Of a DNA stretch of 64,000 nt, positions 29,803 to 41,426 are shown one piece after another; the stretch's first letter is position 1; the number at the start of each line of letters is the position of its first letter. The translations under genes were made by a program, and so were the position numbers. The notes under the pieces were generated by a model, which was not told the DNA's origin, made no database searches, and saw only the letters and a list, made by a program, of their open reading frames with translations. The stretch is from Camellia lanceoleosa (lineage: Eukaryota > Streptophyta > Magnoliopsida > Ericales > Theaceae). The stretch is from NCBI GenBank assembly GCA_025200525.1, contig CM045763.1, positions 155,254,246-155,318,245 of the forward strand, read 5' to 3'.

Positions 29803-31500
29803 TTTCCCATTTACTACTTTCTTACTTTCCCATTTGATTTTGTTTTTCCAGTGTTACTACTTTCAAAGTGTTATTACTTTTCCGTAAAGTGTTACTACTT
29901 TCCTGTTTTCTACTTTCCCATTTGATTTTGTTTTTCTAGTGCTACTACTTTTCCATTTGATTATGTTTTTCTAGCTGTTTACCACTTTCCCATTTTATTT
30001 TGATTTTGTTTTTCCAGTTGATTTTGTTTTTCCAATGTTACTACTTTCCTACTTTCCCAGTTGATTTTGTTTTTCCAGTGTTACTATTTTCCCATTTACT
30101 ACTTTCCTACTTTCTCATTTGATTTTGGTTTTCTAGTTGATTTTGTTTTTCCAGTGTTACTACTTCCCTGTAAAGTATTACTACTTTCCCGTTTACTACT
30201 TTCACTTTCAAAGTGTTACTTCTTTCTCGTAAAATGTTACTACTTTGTCGTTTACTACTTTCACATTTGATTTTGTTTTTCCTTTGTTACTACTTTCCCA
30301 TTTGATTATGTTTTTCCAGCCGTTTACTACGTGTTACTACTTGCCATTCTATTTTTCCAGCCATTTACATGATACTACTTTCCCATTCTGTTTTTCCAGC
30401 CGTTTACTATGTGTTACTACTTTCCCAGCTACTACTTTCCGATTTGATTCTGTCTTTCTGATTTGATTTTGTCTTTCCCATTTGATTATGTTTTTCCATC
30501 CATTTACTACGTGTTAGTACTTCCCCATTCTATTTCCAGCAGTTTACTATGTGTTACTACTTTCTCATTTTGTTTTTCCAGCCATTTACTACGTGTTACA
30601 ACTTTCCCATTCTGTTTCCAACCATTTACTACGTATTACTACTTTTCCGTTTACTACGTCTTACTACTTTCCCATTCTGTTTTTTCTGCCGTTTACTACG
30701 TGTTACTACTTTCTCATTTAGTAATTTCCCATTTGATTATGTTTTTCCAGCCGCTTACTACATGTTACTACTTTCTCGTTTACTACTTTTCCATTTGATT
30801 TTGTTTTTCTTGTGTTACTTTCAAAATGTTACTACTTTCCCGTTTACTACTATCCCATTTGATTCTATTTTTCCAGCCGTTTGTTACTACTTTCCCGTTT
30901 ACTACTATCCCATTTGATTCTATTTTTCCAGCCGTTTACTATGTGTTACTACTTTCCCATTTACTATTTTCCCATTTGATTCTATTTTTCCAGTCGTTTA
31001 CTATGTGTTACTACTTTCCCATTTTGTTTCCAGCCGTGTTACTACTTTCCCATTCTGTTTTTCCAGCCGTTTACTACGTGTTACTACTTTCCCATTCTGT
31101 TTTTCCACCTGTCTACTACGTGTTACTACTTTCCCATTCTATTTCCAGCAGTTTACTACGTGTTGCAACTTTCCCATTCTATTTCCAGTCATTTACTACA
31201 TATTACTACTTTTCCATTCTATTTTTCCAGCAGTTTACTATGTTTTACAACTTTCCCATTATGTTTCCAGTCATTTACTACGTGTTACTACTTTCCCATT
31301 CTGTTTTTCCAACCGTTTACTACGTATTACTAGTTTCCCATTCTGTTTCCAGCCGTTTACTGCGTGTTACTACTTTCCCATTCTGTTTTTCCACCATTAA
31401 CACTTTCCCATTCTGTTTCCACCCGTTTATTACGTGTTACTACTTTCCCATACTTTCCCATTAACACTTTCCCATTCTGTTTCAAGCCGTTTACTACGTG
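29803..31500. repeat. 1.7 kb TTACTAC/CCATTCTGTTTTTCC minisatellite
   Basis: Continues the array interrupted by LTR-Q copy 3 at 8723. The left part has TACTACTTTCCCATTTGATT units. The right part is more regular, with a ~42-bp unit built from CCATTCTGTTTTTCCAGCC, GTTTACTACGTG and TTACTACTTTC. All open frames here (up to 212 codons, rich in F, L, S, Y) come from the repeat. It ends where an Ogre-type LTR begins (TGTAGACACC, 31501). Confidence 0.9.
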
Positions 31501-31860
31501 TGTAGACACCCCATTTTTTACAGTCTCCAAGACTTGGACGTCATCGCTCGTGCACTCGATGATTATGACTATTTGTGCTCGTTTTAGTGCTCGAAGTCCT
31601 CAGCGAAATGCCCTGTCTTTGAGCCTCAAATCCCATCCATTCTGTGCCCTATTTTGGACCAAAACTTTCATGCTTGCTACCCCTGGTGGCTACCGGCCAC
31701 TAGTGTCTTTTTTCAGATATTTTGTTAATAGCTATTCCAGCTATTGGCACAATTCTCTTCATACGTGTATGGATGAATTTTTCTCAGCCAAATCCTTGTT
31801 TATCTATATATATGGGGTCTCATTCCCCATTTTTTAGGGTTAGAAATTTTGGAACAAAAA

Positions 31861-31901
<41 letters not shown>

Positions 31902-32930
31902 TGCCAATTTGAGCGTTCTTGTCTTCTCATACTACCCTTTTTCCTACACTTCCTTAACCAAAGTTGATCCTCTTTGAGTTGAGATTCCTTGAAGCCTTCT
32001 TGGAGCTCTTGAAGGTGGTTTTAGCTTGAGTTAGTGCCTAAAATTGGTCTTTGCTTTTAGAGGTGTACTACTTGTCTTTTAAGCTTTCTGTGCATACTTG
32101 TTTTTTTTATCTCTTTCCATTGTTTTTGGGCTGTTTTTGGGCCATAAAAAAACTCTATTTTTTATGGGCTGAAATTGGTGTTTTAGGCCATTTAAGGTTG
32201 GGGGGTATCTCACCCTTCTTTATTCCTTGCTTTTCAGGCTTTTTCACCTTTGTTTCCCACCTTCAAATTATCTTTTCTTGGGCTTTTAGCACTAAATTTC
32301 AAAGTATTTTTAGTGAGAAAAATCATGTTTTGAAGTCCAAAATTGGAGGGGTTAGCCTCCCCTCCTTGTGTCTTGTTTGCTAGCCTAGTTAGCTCTATGT
32401 GTTAGCTTAATTTTCTAGCTTTTTGTAGCTTAATTCTAGCATGTTTTACGCTCTATTTTAGACTATTTTGTCCCCGCTTTTGGTTGTTTATTGGGTTTGA
32501 GTCATGTATTGCATAGTTGTAGTGTAATAGTCCTCACAAGCTTGGTGTTTTAGACCTTTAGGCACCACTTGCTTGAGTTGATTACATGTTTTGGTGATTT
32601 TCTCACTTCATTTTCAACACTTACAATCTCTGCAATCTCCCTCATTTCTTCACTCTTTATTTTCTTTGTGGGTTGTTTCAATCTTAGGATTGTTTAAGCT
32701 TGGGATTGAGGTTCATTGCTTCATGGTTTAATTCTTTTTTGGGGGTTCATTACCAACGGCATGACATCTCTCTTTTGCCTTAAACTACCCCTTGTTTGAC
32801 ACTTCCTTCCCCTTAGAAGACTTCTCACCAGTGGAATTAATTGGTTAAAGAATGGGTTGGTAAGTTAAAATGAGTAACTAAAAGTTGAAACTAAAAGTGT
32901 GCAAGATAAGAAATTGGTTTTGTTTTGATG
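31501..32930 (+). mobile_element. Ogre-type LTR copy 1, truncated
   Basis: Begins TGTAGACACCCCATTTTTTA and matches the starts at 35853, 54174 and (reversed) 49686. It holds a CT microsatellite (31861-31900) after TTTTTAGGGTTAGAAATTTTG, then a gene-poor LTR body whose reverse is at 47400-48600. Near 32930 the similarity switches abruptly to the opposite strand, so only the first third of an LTR is present. Confidence 0.75.
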
Positions 32931-33609
32931 AAACATGTTCCTAATCTAACCATCAAAAGCAGTTAAATAAAAGAGAGAAAGACATGGGGTTGGAAAATAT
33001 ACACATTATTACATTATGCTATCACAAAAGAGGGTCCGAATGAATAAAGCTAACTAGCTAACTAATTAAAGCTAATTATTACAAAACTTGAATGAATAAT
33101 TAACTAACTATCTAAGCTAATTACGAATTTAACTAGGCTAAGCTAATTAATTATTACAACACAAACTAATTTAATTAATCTAAACTAATTAAATGAGTAA
33201 ACTAATTAGCTACAACTAATTAAGCTAATTTAAATATTACAACACAAACTAATTAGCTACAACTAATTAATTTACAACAAATAAATAATTAATTGCTAAT
33301 TAAACTAATTAACTAGCTAACTAGTCCCGGGAAGCGAGGGAGGCCCGTGCATGCTCGGTTTCCACTCGAAGAATATCCATTGCCTGCTCCCGAATGCCTC
33401 TGTTTGCACAACACTTGCACTATTTCCTTCTCCAGATCAACTCTGCCATGCTTCACAAGCACACTGCCTAGGCAAGCCTCCAGCAAACCATCAAAGAATA
33501 GCAGAAGGCAAACACAATGAGTTAGGCACACCAATGTAAATGCAAATGCAAAGAAACACATAAGTGTAGATAAAATGTCATATCATGAGTTCGAGTCAAG
33601 TTCTCTAAA
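32931..33609 (-). mobile_element. Inverted Ogre-type LTR middle plus start of internal region
   Basis: Reverse complement of the LTR middle (compare 37060-37500): AACATGTTCCTAATC, the TAATTAG-rich block, GGGAAGCGAGGGAGGCC and GCATGCTCGGTTTCC. It then joins, reading on, to sequence downstream of a primer-binding site (GGCAAGCCTCCAGC, compare GGAGGCTTGTC near 58506). This is a deletion joining internal sequence to LTR sequence within an inverted element. Confidence 0.65.
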
Positions 33610-33627
33610 TCCCCAATAGAGTTGCCA
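33610..33627 (-). other. Primer-binding site (minus strand)
   Basis: The minus strand reads TGGCAACTCTATTGGGGA, like the TGGCGACTCC..TGGGGA site of plant Ogre elements (reported as tRNA-Arg primed). LTR sequence starts beside it at 33628. It fixes the orientation of this LTR copy as minus. Confidence 0.7.
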
Positions 33628-35040
33628 CAAACTGCAGCTCGACTTTTTCACGCCCCCTTTCGGAAGGTTTGAAAGAAAGCCATACAATTTGGATTCTTGC
33701 GGTTCTGAATCTAATATCACAAGTGCAATGTGAAATTGATAAACACGAAAGAGTCAAAATCTGACAAATTGTTTGGAAAATTGATTTTGAATAAAAAATG
33801 CCAAAATTGGACTACTTTGCCAAATACAAAGTCGCCACTTAAATATTTTATTTTAGGAAAATTTAGGAAACCCATGACCCGTGCCAAAGGCCACGTGTCC
33901 GTCATCACCAAAGTTGCTTCGGCACGGGAACTTGGGTACGAGAGGAGAAGGTCATGAATTGAGCACCCCCACTCGCCCGATCAAAGATCGGCCTCTACTA
34001 ATCATGATATGATTTTTTTATCAACATTATATGTTCTTGTTCCGGTTATTATGCTAGCATTACTACGTGATGCACGCCTACAAGTATAGACTAGTTTGAC
34101 TGAATTGGAACAACTCAATTCATGTTTGTTTTGCGAAAATGGTTTGATTTTTCCATCTCAAGTGGGCCCAAAGTTTGCGAATTTGCTACTCAACATAGTG
34201 GGTTTAAAACATACATTCATTGAATCATTCCAATTCAAACAACAAGCCTTCATCCACAGCCACTCAAGTAGTTTAACAAGTAAGCATTTAGCTTCATGGC
34301 AAGCATGCTAGTCATGACAATCACTCACACTCATAAAAGTATGCTAAAGTATTAAAAACTCACCTAGTACTCCAAGCTAAGATAAAACAAAGGAGTTAGA
34401 AAAATGTGCATGATTTCTAACTATACAAGATATCTAATGCAACTCATGCAATATGTAATTACTAGGCTCGGCTACTAATATGGCATATGGATCAATTTTA
34501 ATAACATGCGGTCTAAGCACGTATTTAGAGAAGTATTGAAATGACAATGAAGTTTGAATGATGCCCCGAGCCTCAGTGCTTGCAATTCAAGATGAATGGA
34601 TGTAAGCATAAGGTATGCTAATTGAAACATGTCCCTAATCTAACCATTAAAAGCAGTTAAATAAAATAGAGAAAGACGTGGAGTTGGAAGGCATACATGT
34701 TATTACATTACGCTCTCACGAAGGAGAGTCCGAATGAATAAAGCTAACTAGCTAACTAATTAAAGCTAATTATTACACAACTTGAACGAATGATTAACTA
34801 ACTATCTAAGCTAATTAATTAAGAATTTAACTAGGCTAAGCTAATTAAATATTACAACACAAACTAATTTAATTAATCTAAACTAATTAAATGAGTAAAC
34901 TAATTAGCTACAACTAATTAAGCTAACTTAAATATTACTATACAAACAAATTAGCTACAACTAATTAATATTAAACAAATAAATAATTAATTGCTAATTA
35001 AACTAATTAACTAGCTAACTAGTCTCGGGAAGTGAGGGAG
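33628..35040 (-). mobile_element. Ogre-type LTR copy, minus strand, truncated
   Basis: In reverse order it carries the LTR 3' end (TTAAGTGGCGACTTTG, 33830-33848), the GGACACGTGGCC block, GATCGGGCGAGTGGGGGTGC, the TAGTACTCCAAGC block, the TAATTAG-rich part (34740-35020) and CTCGGGAAGTGAGGGAGG. It stops near 35040, so the LTR 5' half is missing. Confidence 0.75.
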
Positions 35041-35114
35041 GCTCATTCAGAGGAGTTCCAGGTAAAATCATTTGTGCCCTTCGGATCGCTTCCTTTTACT
35101 CTTCCTCCTCTCAC

Positions 35115-35335
35115 TTCTTCAGTTAAAAACATCCGGGTGTGTCCCAATGTTCACACCACCCTTCAGTTGAAAACATTCGGGTGCGTCCCAATGTTCAGAC
35201 CACCCTTCGGCTAAAAACATTTGCGTGAGTCCCAGTGTTCACACCACCCTTCGGTTAAAAACATTCAGGTGCATCCTGGTGTTCACATTACCCTTCGGTT
35301 AAAAACATTCGGGTGCATCCCGGTGTTCACAACAT
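35115..35335 (+). repeat. 44-bp tandem repeat, five copies
   Basis: The word ACATTCGGGTG (or variants) occurs at 35129, 35173, 35217, 35261 and 35305, exactly 44 bp apart. The unit contains CCCTTCGGTTAAAAACATTC and GTCCCAATGTTCACACCAC. It sits in the 3' internal region of an Ogre-type element, about 500 bp before the polypurine tract. Confidence 0.92.
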
Positions 35336-35837
35336 CTTTCCTCTTCTCGCATGCAACGCGTTACGATCTCGGTTGAAACATCGGGTGAGCCCAATGGTTA
35401 CGTTGCCCTTCGCCTTTCCTACGCGATTTGTAATTAAGCTTGCATAATTTTCTTACATCTTTTCTGCATGAAATATAGTTTGGCTCGTGATTCCCACATG
35501 TGGCATGTTTATTTACTTACTTATTTTCATAATTAAGGTTACTATACCTTGTTTCGGCTTGTTTAAATGTGGCATTTTCATTGCATTGCATTTAAATGTT
35601 TCATTGCACAGCCTCATTGCATGATCATAAGTTATGTTCTTGCATTTTGCATTGTTTGCATTTCGCCCCAGAACTACATTGGTTTGATTCCTTGCAAAGG
35701 GATACGTAGGTAGCCTGCAGGCGCAACCATTTGTTTTCTGTCTTGTTTGTTTGTCCAAGTCTTTCGGCCTTATCAAAATGGGTCGTCTCTAGGCTTTGAC
35801 ATTCACTCACATCATTTCATGACTTTCGAGTTCTGTC
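35336..35837 (+). mobile_element. 3' internal region of an Ogre-type element
   Basis: Matches in reverse the sequence at 49701-49900 (GATTCCTTGCAAAGGGATACGTAGG, GGGTCGTCT..GCTTTGACATTCACTCACGTCA). No coding function. It leads directly into a polypurine tract and LTR, so it is the 3' untranslated part of a partly deleted element. Confidence 0.7.
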
Positions 35838-35852
35838 AAAAAGAGGGGCAAC
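35838..35852 (+). other. Polypurine tract
   Basis: CAAAAAGAGGGGCAAC directly before TGTAGACATCCC at 35853. The reversed element has CAAAGAGCGGCAAC in the same place (49687-49700). Confidence 0.75.
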
Positions 35853-38483
35853 TGTAGACATCCCATTTTTTACCGTCCCCAAGACTTGGACGTCATCGCT
35901 TATGCACTCAATGATTGTGACTATTTGGCCCCGTTTGTTTTGGGTGGAAGAGAGGGTATTGGGATTGCTAATACCAAGGTATTAGTAATAGCCTGGTTTG
36001 TTTTGGGAGAAGGCCTTGGGACTATTAGTCCCTTGGTATTACTAATACCCTTGGAGAGAGGATTAGTAAGGAGGATGTAGAGATGGTATTAGAAAAATAG
36101 TGAGGGGATTAGAAATTTTTTATTTTTTTTATTTTTTATATATTAGAAATTTTTTTTTTTAAATATAATTTTTAATTTTTTATATTTTTTTATTTGTTTT
36201 ATTATTTTATATAAAAATAATTTAACAATTCCTCATTACTAATCCCCTCACTATCAATCCCCTCGCTACTAATCCCCTCACTATCAATCCCCTTACTAAC
36301 AATCTCCTCACTATTAATCCCCTCACTATCAATCCCCTCCATTCTATCTCCCAAAACAAACGGGGCCTTTGTGCTCATTTTAGTGCTCGAAGTCCTCGGC
36401 GGAACAACCTATCTTTGAGCCTTCAAACTCCATCCATTATGTGCCCTGTTTTGGACCAAAACTTTCATGGTTGAAACCCCGGGTGGCTGCCAGCCACCAA
36501 TTTAGGCTACCAGCCACCCAAGTGGCCTGCTTGCCATCACTGGTGGCCTACCGGCCACTAGTGCCTTTTTTCAGTTATTTTATTGGTAGCTGTTCCAGCT
36601 GTTGGCACAATTGTCTTCATCTCCATACACGTGTAATGATGGATTTTTCTCAGCCAAATGCTTATTTATCTATATACATTGGGTGTCCTCCCCCATTTTT
36701 GAGGGTTAGAAATTTTGGAACAAAAATCTCTCTCTCTCTCTCTCTACATTTCACTCTCTCTCTCTCTCTTGCCAATTTGTGCATACTTGTCTACTTATAC
36801 TAAAATTTTGCCTACACTTCCTTAACCAAAGTTGATCATCTTTGAACTAAGGTTCCTTGAAGCCTTCTTGGAGCTCTTGAATGTGGTTTTAGCTTGAGTT
36901 AGTGCCAAAAATTGTTCTTTGCTTCAAGAGCAAAAAATGATAAGTCATCAGTGGCTGGCCGACCACTGTTATTGGCCAGTAGGCTATCAGTGTTGGACGA
37001 CAACCCCTCATGGTGGCCAGCCGGCCACCACTTCTGGCCTGCTAGCCACCAGTGAATTTTGGGCTGTGTGCTTGTGAAGCATGGTAGAGTTAATCTGGAG
37101 AAGGAAACAGTGCAAGGGTTGTGCAAACAGAGGCATTTGGAAGTAGACAGCAGATATTCTTCGGGTGGAAACCGAGCATGCGTGGGCCTCCCTCGCTTCC
37201 CAGGACTAGTTAGCTAGTTAATTAGTTTAATTAGCGATTAATTATTTATTTGTTGTAATATTTAATTAGCTTAGCCTAGTTAAATTCTTAATTAATTAGG
37301 TTAGATAGTTAGCTAATTATTCGTTCAAGTTTTGTAATAATTAGCTTTAATTAGTTAGCTAGTTAGCTTTATTCGTTCTGACTCTCCTTCATGAGAGCAT
37401 AATGTAATAATGTATATGTCTTCCAACCCTACGTCTTTCTCCCTTTTATTTACCTGCTTTTGATGGTTAGATTAGAGACATGTTTTAATTAGCATACCTT
37501 ATGCTTGTATCCATTCATCTTGTATTGCCTGCAACGAGGCTCGGCGCATCATTCAAACTGCATTGTCATTTCAATACTTCTTTGAATACGTGCTTAGACC
37601 GCATGTTATCAAAATCGATCCATATGCCAGATTAGTATCCGAGCCTAGTAATTGCATATTACATGAGTTGCATTAGACATCTTGCATAGTTAGGAATCAT
37701 GTATATTTTTCTAACTCTTTTGTTTTATCTTAGCTTGGAGTACTAGGTGAGTTTTTAATGCTTTAGCATACTTTCATAAGTCTGAGTGATTGTCATGAGT
37801 AGCATGCTTGCCATGAGGCTAAATGCTTACTTGCTAAACTGCTTGAGTGCCTATGGATGAAGGCATGTTGTTTGAATTGGAACAATTCAGTGAATGTACG
37901 TTTTAGGCCCACTATATTGAGTGGAAATTCACAAACTTTAATCCCACTTGAGGTGGCAAAATCAAACCCTTTTCGCAAAACAAACATGAAATTGAGTTGT
38001 TCTAATTCAAGCAAACTAGTCTATACTTGTATGCGCGCATCACGTAGTAATGCTAGCCTAATAACCAGAACAAGAACATATAATGTTGATAAAAAAAATC
38101 ATATCATGATTGGTAGAGGTCGGTCTTTGATCGGGCGAGCGTGGGTGCTCAATTCATGACATTCTCCTCTCATACCCAAGTTCCCAAGCCGAGGTAACTT
38201 TGGTGATGATGGACACGTGGCCTTTGGCACAAGTCATGGGTTTCCTAAATTTCCCTAAAATGAAATATTCAAATGGCAACTCTGTATTTGGAAAAGCAGT
38301 CCAATTTTGACATTTTTTATTCAAAATCAATTTTCCAAACGATTTACCAGATTTGGAATTTTTGGTGTTTTTCAATTTCACATTACACTTGTAAGGTTAG
38401 AATCAGAACTGCAGGAGTCCGAACTGTGGGGCTTTCTTTCAAACCTTCCGAAAGGGAGCACGAAAATGTCAAGCTACAGAAGG
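35853..38483 (+). mobile_element. Ogre-type LTR copy 2
   Basis: Starts TGTAGACATCCC, parallels copy 1 at first, is interrupted by a MITE (35927-36367), and lacks part of the body near 37050. It continues through CCTCCCTCGCTTCCCAGGAC, the TAATTAG block, CTTCCAACCCTACGTCTTTC, TTGGAGTACTAGGTGAG, GATCGGGCGAGCGTGGG and GATGGACACGTGGCC to the LTR 3' end near 38483. Upstream is a polypurine tract (a 3' LTR feature) but downstream is pro sequence (a 5' LTR feature), so recombination between elements is likely. Confidence 0.8.
35927..36367. mobile_element. 441-bp MITE with GGCCCCGTTTG termini
   Basis: Terminal inverted repeats GGCCCCGTTTGTTTTGGG and CCCAAAACAAACGGGGCC. Flanking TTT on both sides is present once in the empty paralogous site (GACTATTTGTGCTC at about 31567), so the target duplication is TTT. 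A 3-bp duplication and GG-starting ends suggest a PIF/Harbinger-type MITE. Inside are a TTTGTTTTGGGAGA internal copy (about 35998), AT-rich DNA and a (TAATCCCCTCACTATCAA)-type mini-array (36236-36340). Confidence 0.88.
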
Positions 38484-39611
38484 CTCATTCAGCTTGTGGG
38501 ACTAGTTTTCCAAGGTGGTGGCGATCCAACCCTAACCTTCTCCAGGAAAGAACTGCCGCCAGAAGGCTCAACACATAACAAACCTCTATACATATCAGTG
38601 GAGTGGAGAGAAAAGTGGGTGCCAGTGGTATTGGTTGATACATGGTCGCCAATCAACGTCTGTCCATCTTGTATAGCATATACCATTGGCTTAAAACCAG
38701 CAGATTTCGTGCCTACAGGCCAGGTGATTTAGGCGTACGACAATACTAGCAGAGAGGTTATGGGCACGGTACAGATGAGAGTTCAAGTCGGCCCAGCTCA
38801 ACCGAATATTGAGTTCCATGTCCTGGATGTGTTGGCCACTTTCAATCTATTGCTAGGAAGGCCGTGGCTGCACCAAGTAAAAGTTGTCTCCTTTACCCTC
38901 CACCAAATGCTGTAATACCCCCATGGGAAAGGGGTGGCTATTGTGTTCGGTAATTCATCTATACATCCTCCGCCAGAGGTAGCTACACCTGTGCTGGAAA
39001 TTGTTCATGGCGAGGAGGATGTTTGCCTCTATGGATTTACCCTAGTTGAGGCCTGAGCAGTGCAAACCATCTGGGCATCATATGAGGGCTTGTATGTCAG
39101 TGCTCAATCAATCTACTTCATGAACAAGCTCCAACATATGCTCGGAATGGGGTTTGGAAGAAGTGACCAGAAGGGTGTTACTGTATTCGCCGATGTGCCA
39201 CATAATCCGCATGCCTTTAGTCTTGGCTATACGCCCACCAAAGAAGATTAGGTTAGGAAAGGAAAAAAGATGGCAGGCAGAGCCAGAGCTAAGCAGACTG
39301 GGAAGTGCTATGAGCTTGTACAGACCAATCCGAGGAACCCTAAGTGGTCATTTTGTTCGGGAGGGTGAAGACTTCCCATTTTGCGATTTCCCTGAACCCT
39401 GGTTCAACTCTGAGAAGCAGCGGGTTCCTAGTTTTGAAATTTTCTTTGGCATGCAGCTGGAAGATAGTGATACAGAGGAACAGGCTGAACTGACTGCTGA
39501 AGCTGAGCAGAGCATTGAAAGTGACCCGAACAGTAGCGAGGTTGAAGTAAGACCAGCATTGCCATGTCTCCTTTCGGATCCTCCGATCAACTCAGAGAGC
39601 TTAGGGGTGTA
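38484..39611 (+). pseudogene. Protease and G-patch-like fragment of an Ogre-type element
   Basis: Reads GGGDPTLTFSRKELPPEG, KPLYISVEWREKWVPVVLVD, then TWSPIN where the active element has TGSAIN, so the catalytic DTG is DTW (TGG at 38643). LATFNLLLGRPWLHQVKV follows, then a G-patch-like part with MNKLQHMLGMGFGRSDQKGV, then VREGEDFPFCDFPEPWFNSE and an acidic end. Stops near 38730, 38911, 39052 and 39249 break it. It corresponds to 61999-63050 in the last element, with gag and RT missing on either side. Confidence 0.8.
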
Positions 39612-39849
39612 GCTCGCTTTTTTGCGCCCCCTTTTGGAAGCTTGAAAAGAAGCCCTACAGTTCGGACTCCTGCAGTTCTGAATCTAATCTCACAAGTGCA
39701 ATGAGAAATTGATAAACACCAAAGAGTCTAAATCTGGCAAATCTTTTGGAAAATTGATTTTAGGATCAAACATGCCAAAACTAGACTACTTTGCTAGATA
39801 TAGAGTCGCCACCTAAATATTTTATTTTTGGGGAAATTTAGAAAACCTA
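39612..39849 (-). mobile_element. Ogre-type LTR copy 3, minus strand, first part
   Basis: The reverse of an LTR 3' end: GCGCCCCCTTTTGGAAGC, CTGCAGTTCTGAATC, then GAGTCGCCACCTAAATATTT (39803-39822), cut at AAAACCTA by CACTA 2. It resumes at 45552. It is inverted relative to LTR copy 2, with the protease fragment between them. Confidence 0.8.
39847..39849. repeat. Target-site duplication CTA (left)
   Basis: CTA left of CACTACTAG and again right of the element at 45552-45554. Joining the flanks restores the LTR (AAAACCTATGACTTATGC, compare AAACCCATGACCCGTGCC at 33868). Confidence 0.9.
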
Positions 39850-39867
39850 CACTACTAGAAATAAGAC

Positions 39868-40330
39868 TTTTTGCGTCTATTTTTTTGCGACTGATTGTTT
39901 GACCGTCGCAAAAAATCAATAATTTCACCAAATTGTCATTTTATTTAAACCCCCAAATCGTGTTCTTAAAAAAAAGAAAAGAAAGGATTTTCGGGTTCTC
40001 TTTCAATTTCCCAAATCGATCCCTTATCTCTTTTAGCCCTATCTATCCCTTATTTCCCAAATCGATTTCACTCTCTTCGTTGAAGACCGACCTCCAACGG
40101 TATGAACTCTCTCTCTCTCTCAAAATCTCACTGTTCACTCTGCACTCTCTCTCATTCGACTCTCTCTTTGGACTCTCCATCACAATTTTATTGTTCATTT
40201 GAAGATTTTGATCAATTGTTGAGGAAGATTTGAAGATTTTGATCAATTGTTGATGAAGATTCGAAGATTTTGATCGATTGTTGATGAAGATTTGAAGATT
40301 TCGATTGATTCATAATCGGTAAGCCTAATT
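39868..40330 (+). other. CACTA 2 left end and possible captured leader
   Basis: After the subterminal repeats (TTTTTTTGCGACTG, GACCGTCGCAAAAAA) comes T/C-rich leader-like sequence and a ~28-bp mini-repeat, GAAGATTTGAAGATTTTGAT with CAATTGTTGATGAAG, about four times (40196-40312). It may be a captured 5' untranslated region. Confidence 0.5.
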
Positions 40331-40622
40331 TCTATGAATGAATCCAACTTTCTCTCTCTATTATATCTATTAGCTGTGTTTAATGATTTCAATATTCTGC
40401 GATGTGGAGGTTTTGGGGAGGTTTTAGTTCTCTCCTCTTCATTATTCTGTTGAATTTCAATATTCTATTGATTTCAATATTCTGTTGAATTCAATTCGTT
40501 CTTGAAAACAGTAGAGGTGTTTGAACCTCTTGGAACAATCTCTATCTACTCTTACTGTTTCTACTATGATTTAATCTGTGTTGTGTTGATCTAGAATTGT
40601 TGATTCAATTGTTTGTACACAG

Positions 40623-40665
40623 CTATGTTAGGGATTGTTCCGGAGAGCTTCTCGCTGTCAAACAG
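40623..40665 (+). pseudogene. Captured MAPKKK (ANP/NPK1-type) exon
   Basis: Between acceptor CACAG and donor GTCATT the 43-bp exon reads YVRDCSGELLAVKQ. In plant NPK1/ANP MAP kinase kinase kinases the ATP-binding lobe reads ..SGELLAVKQVLIA..., with the catalytic lysine in AVKQ. The next exon follows at 40760 in matching phase. Only the piece around the lysine is captured; the rest of the kinase domain is absent. Confidence 0.8.
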
Positions 40666-40759
40666 GTCATTCTTGTTTGCTTATTATGTTATTACGTTTC
40701 TTGCTTGGTTTGATTTTTGAGTTAGTTATGGTTTAATTGATCGGTTATTGATTGTTCAG

Positions 40760-40801
40760 GTGTTGATAGCGTCAAACGGTGCTTCGAAGGAGAAAGCACA
40801 G
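40760..40801 (+). pseudogene. Captured MAPKKK (ANP/NPK1-type) next exon
   Basis: A 42-bp exon between TTGTTCAG and GTTGGG, reading VLIASNGASKEKAQ, equivalent to VLIA.N.ASKEK.Q of ANP/NPK1 kinases. The spacing to the previous exon by a 94-bp intron shows that a genomic piece was taken. Confidence 0.8.
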
Positions 40802-41349
40802 GTTGGGTCAAATGCTATTGTTTTATATACAGTTCCTTATATACATTAATTGAAGCATTGCATCATTGCTAGGTTATCTTCTTGCCTGCATCGATTACTT
40901 TTCCCAGTATGTTAAGATGATGTTATATTGTATTTGCCCAGAAATCTTGGGAAGATAGCCATAGCTTGTCACAATTTGTTTTCTAAGGTTACATCAAATG
41001 CAATATTCAAAATTAGTAACTACCTGGATTGCAGAGCAGTACTCCATCATCATCATTATTGTTATTATGCAATGGATTGTGTTTGTAAGTTTTTCCTTTG
41101 TTTGTTTGATGAAAATCTGAGTAAATGGGAATGTAATTTGATTTTTTTTTATTTTTTTATTTTTTATCTTACGATAAAGTATGTTTGACAAAGGAAAATC
41201 TCATTTTAACCTATGGTTTGAATAGGAGTTGAGTAGAGTTTTTTGCTTTATCAGATCAGATCTAAAAAATGAAAAGCAATCAAGAATCTGCTTGCTATTG
41301 ATGTCCTAATCAATCAATGATTATTTATTTATTTATTTTTGGTTGGTAG
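40802..41349. other. CACTA 2 interior, intron-like
   Basis: T-rich, intron-like sequence. A frame near 40928-41100 (YLPRNLGKIAIACHNLFSK) is not recognised. Confidence 0.4.
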
Positions 41350-41426
41350 ATAAGAGGTGATACTTCCCACTATGATCTTGTTGCTAATTCAAGAGCATCT
41401 GGAGTACTCTCACGGTCTGAATTGAG
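41350..41426 (+). pseudogene. Captured lumazine synthase exon
   Basis: Between acceptor TTGGTAG and donor GTTGGT the exon reads IRGDTSHYDLVANSRASGVL then SRSEL. IRGDT.HYD.VAN.AASGVLS is a conserved segment of plant 6,7-dimethyl-8-ribityllumazine synthase, a plastid enzyme of riboflavin synthesis (the RGDT..HYD part lies at the active site). The last residues differ from the usual LNSG continuation, so the exon end or the junction has changed. Confidence 0.72.

Noticed and set aside
30826..31464. A 212-codon open frame in the minisatellite
   Set aside because: F/L/S/Y low-complexity product with the same period as the DNA repeat; open in several frames at once.
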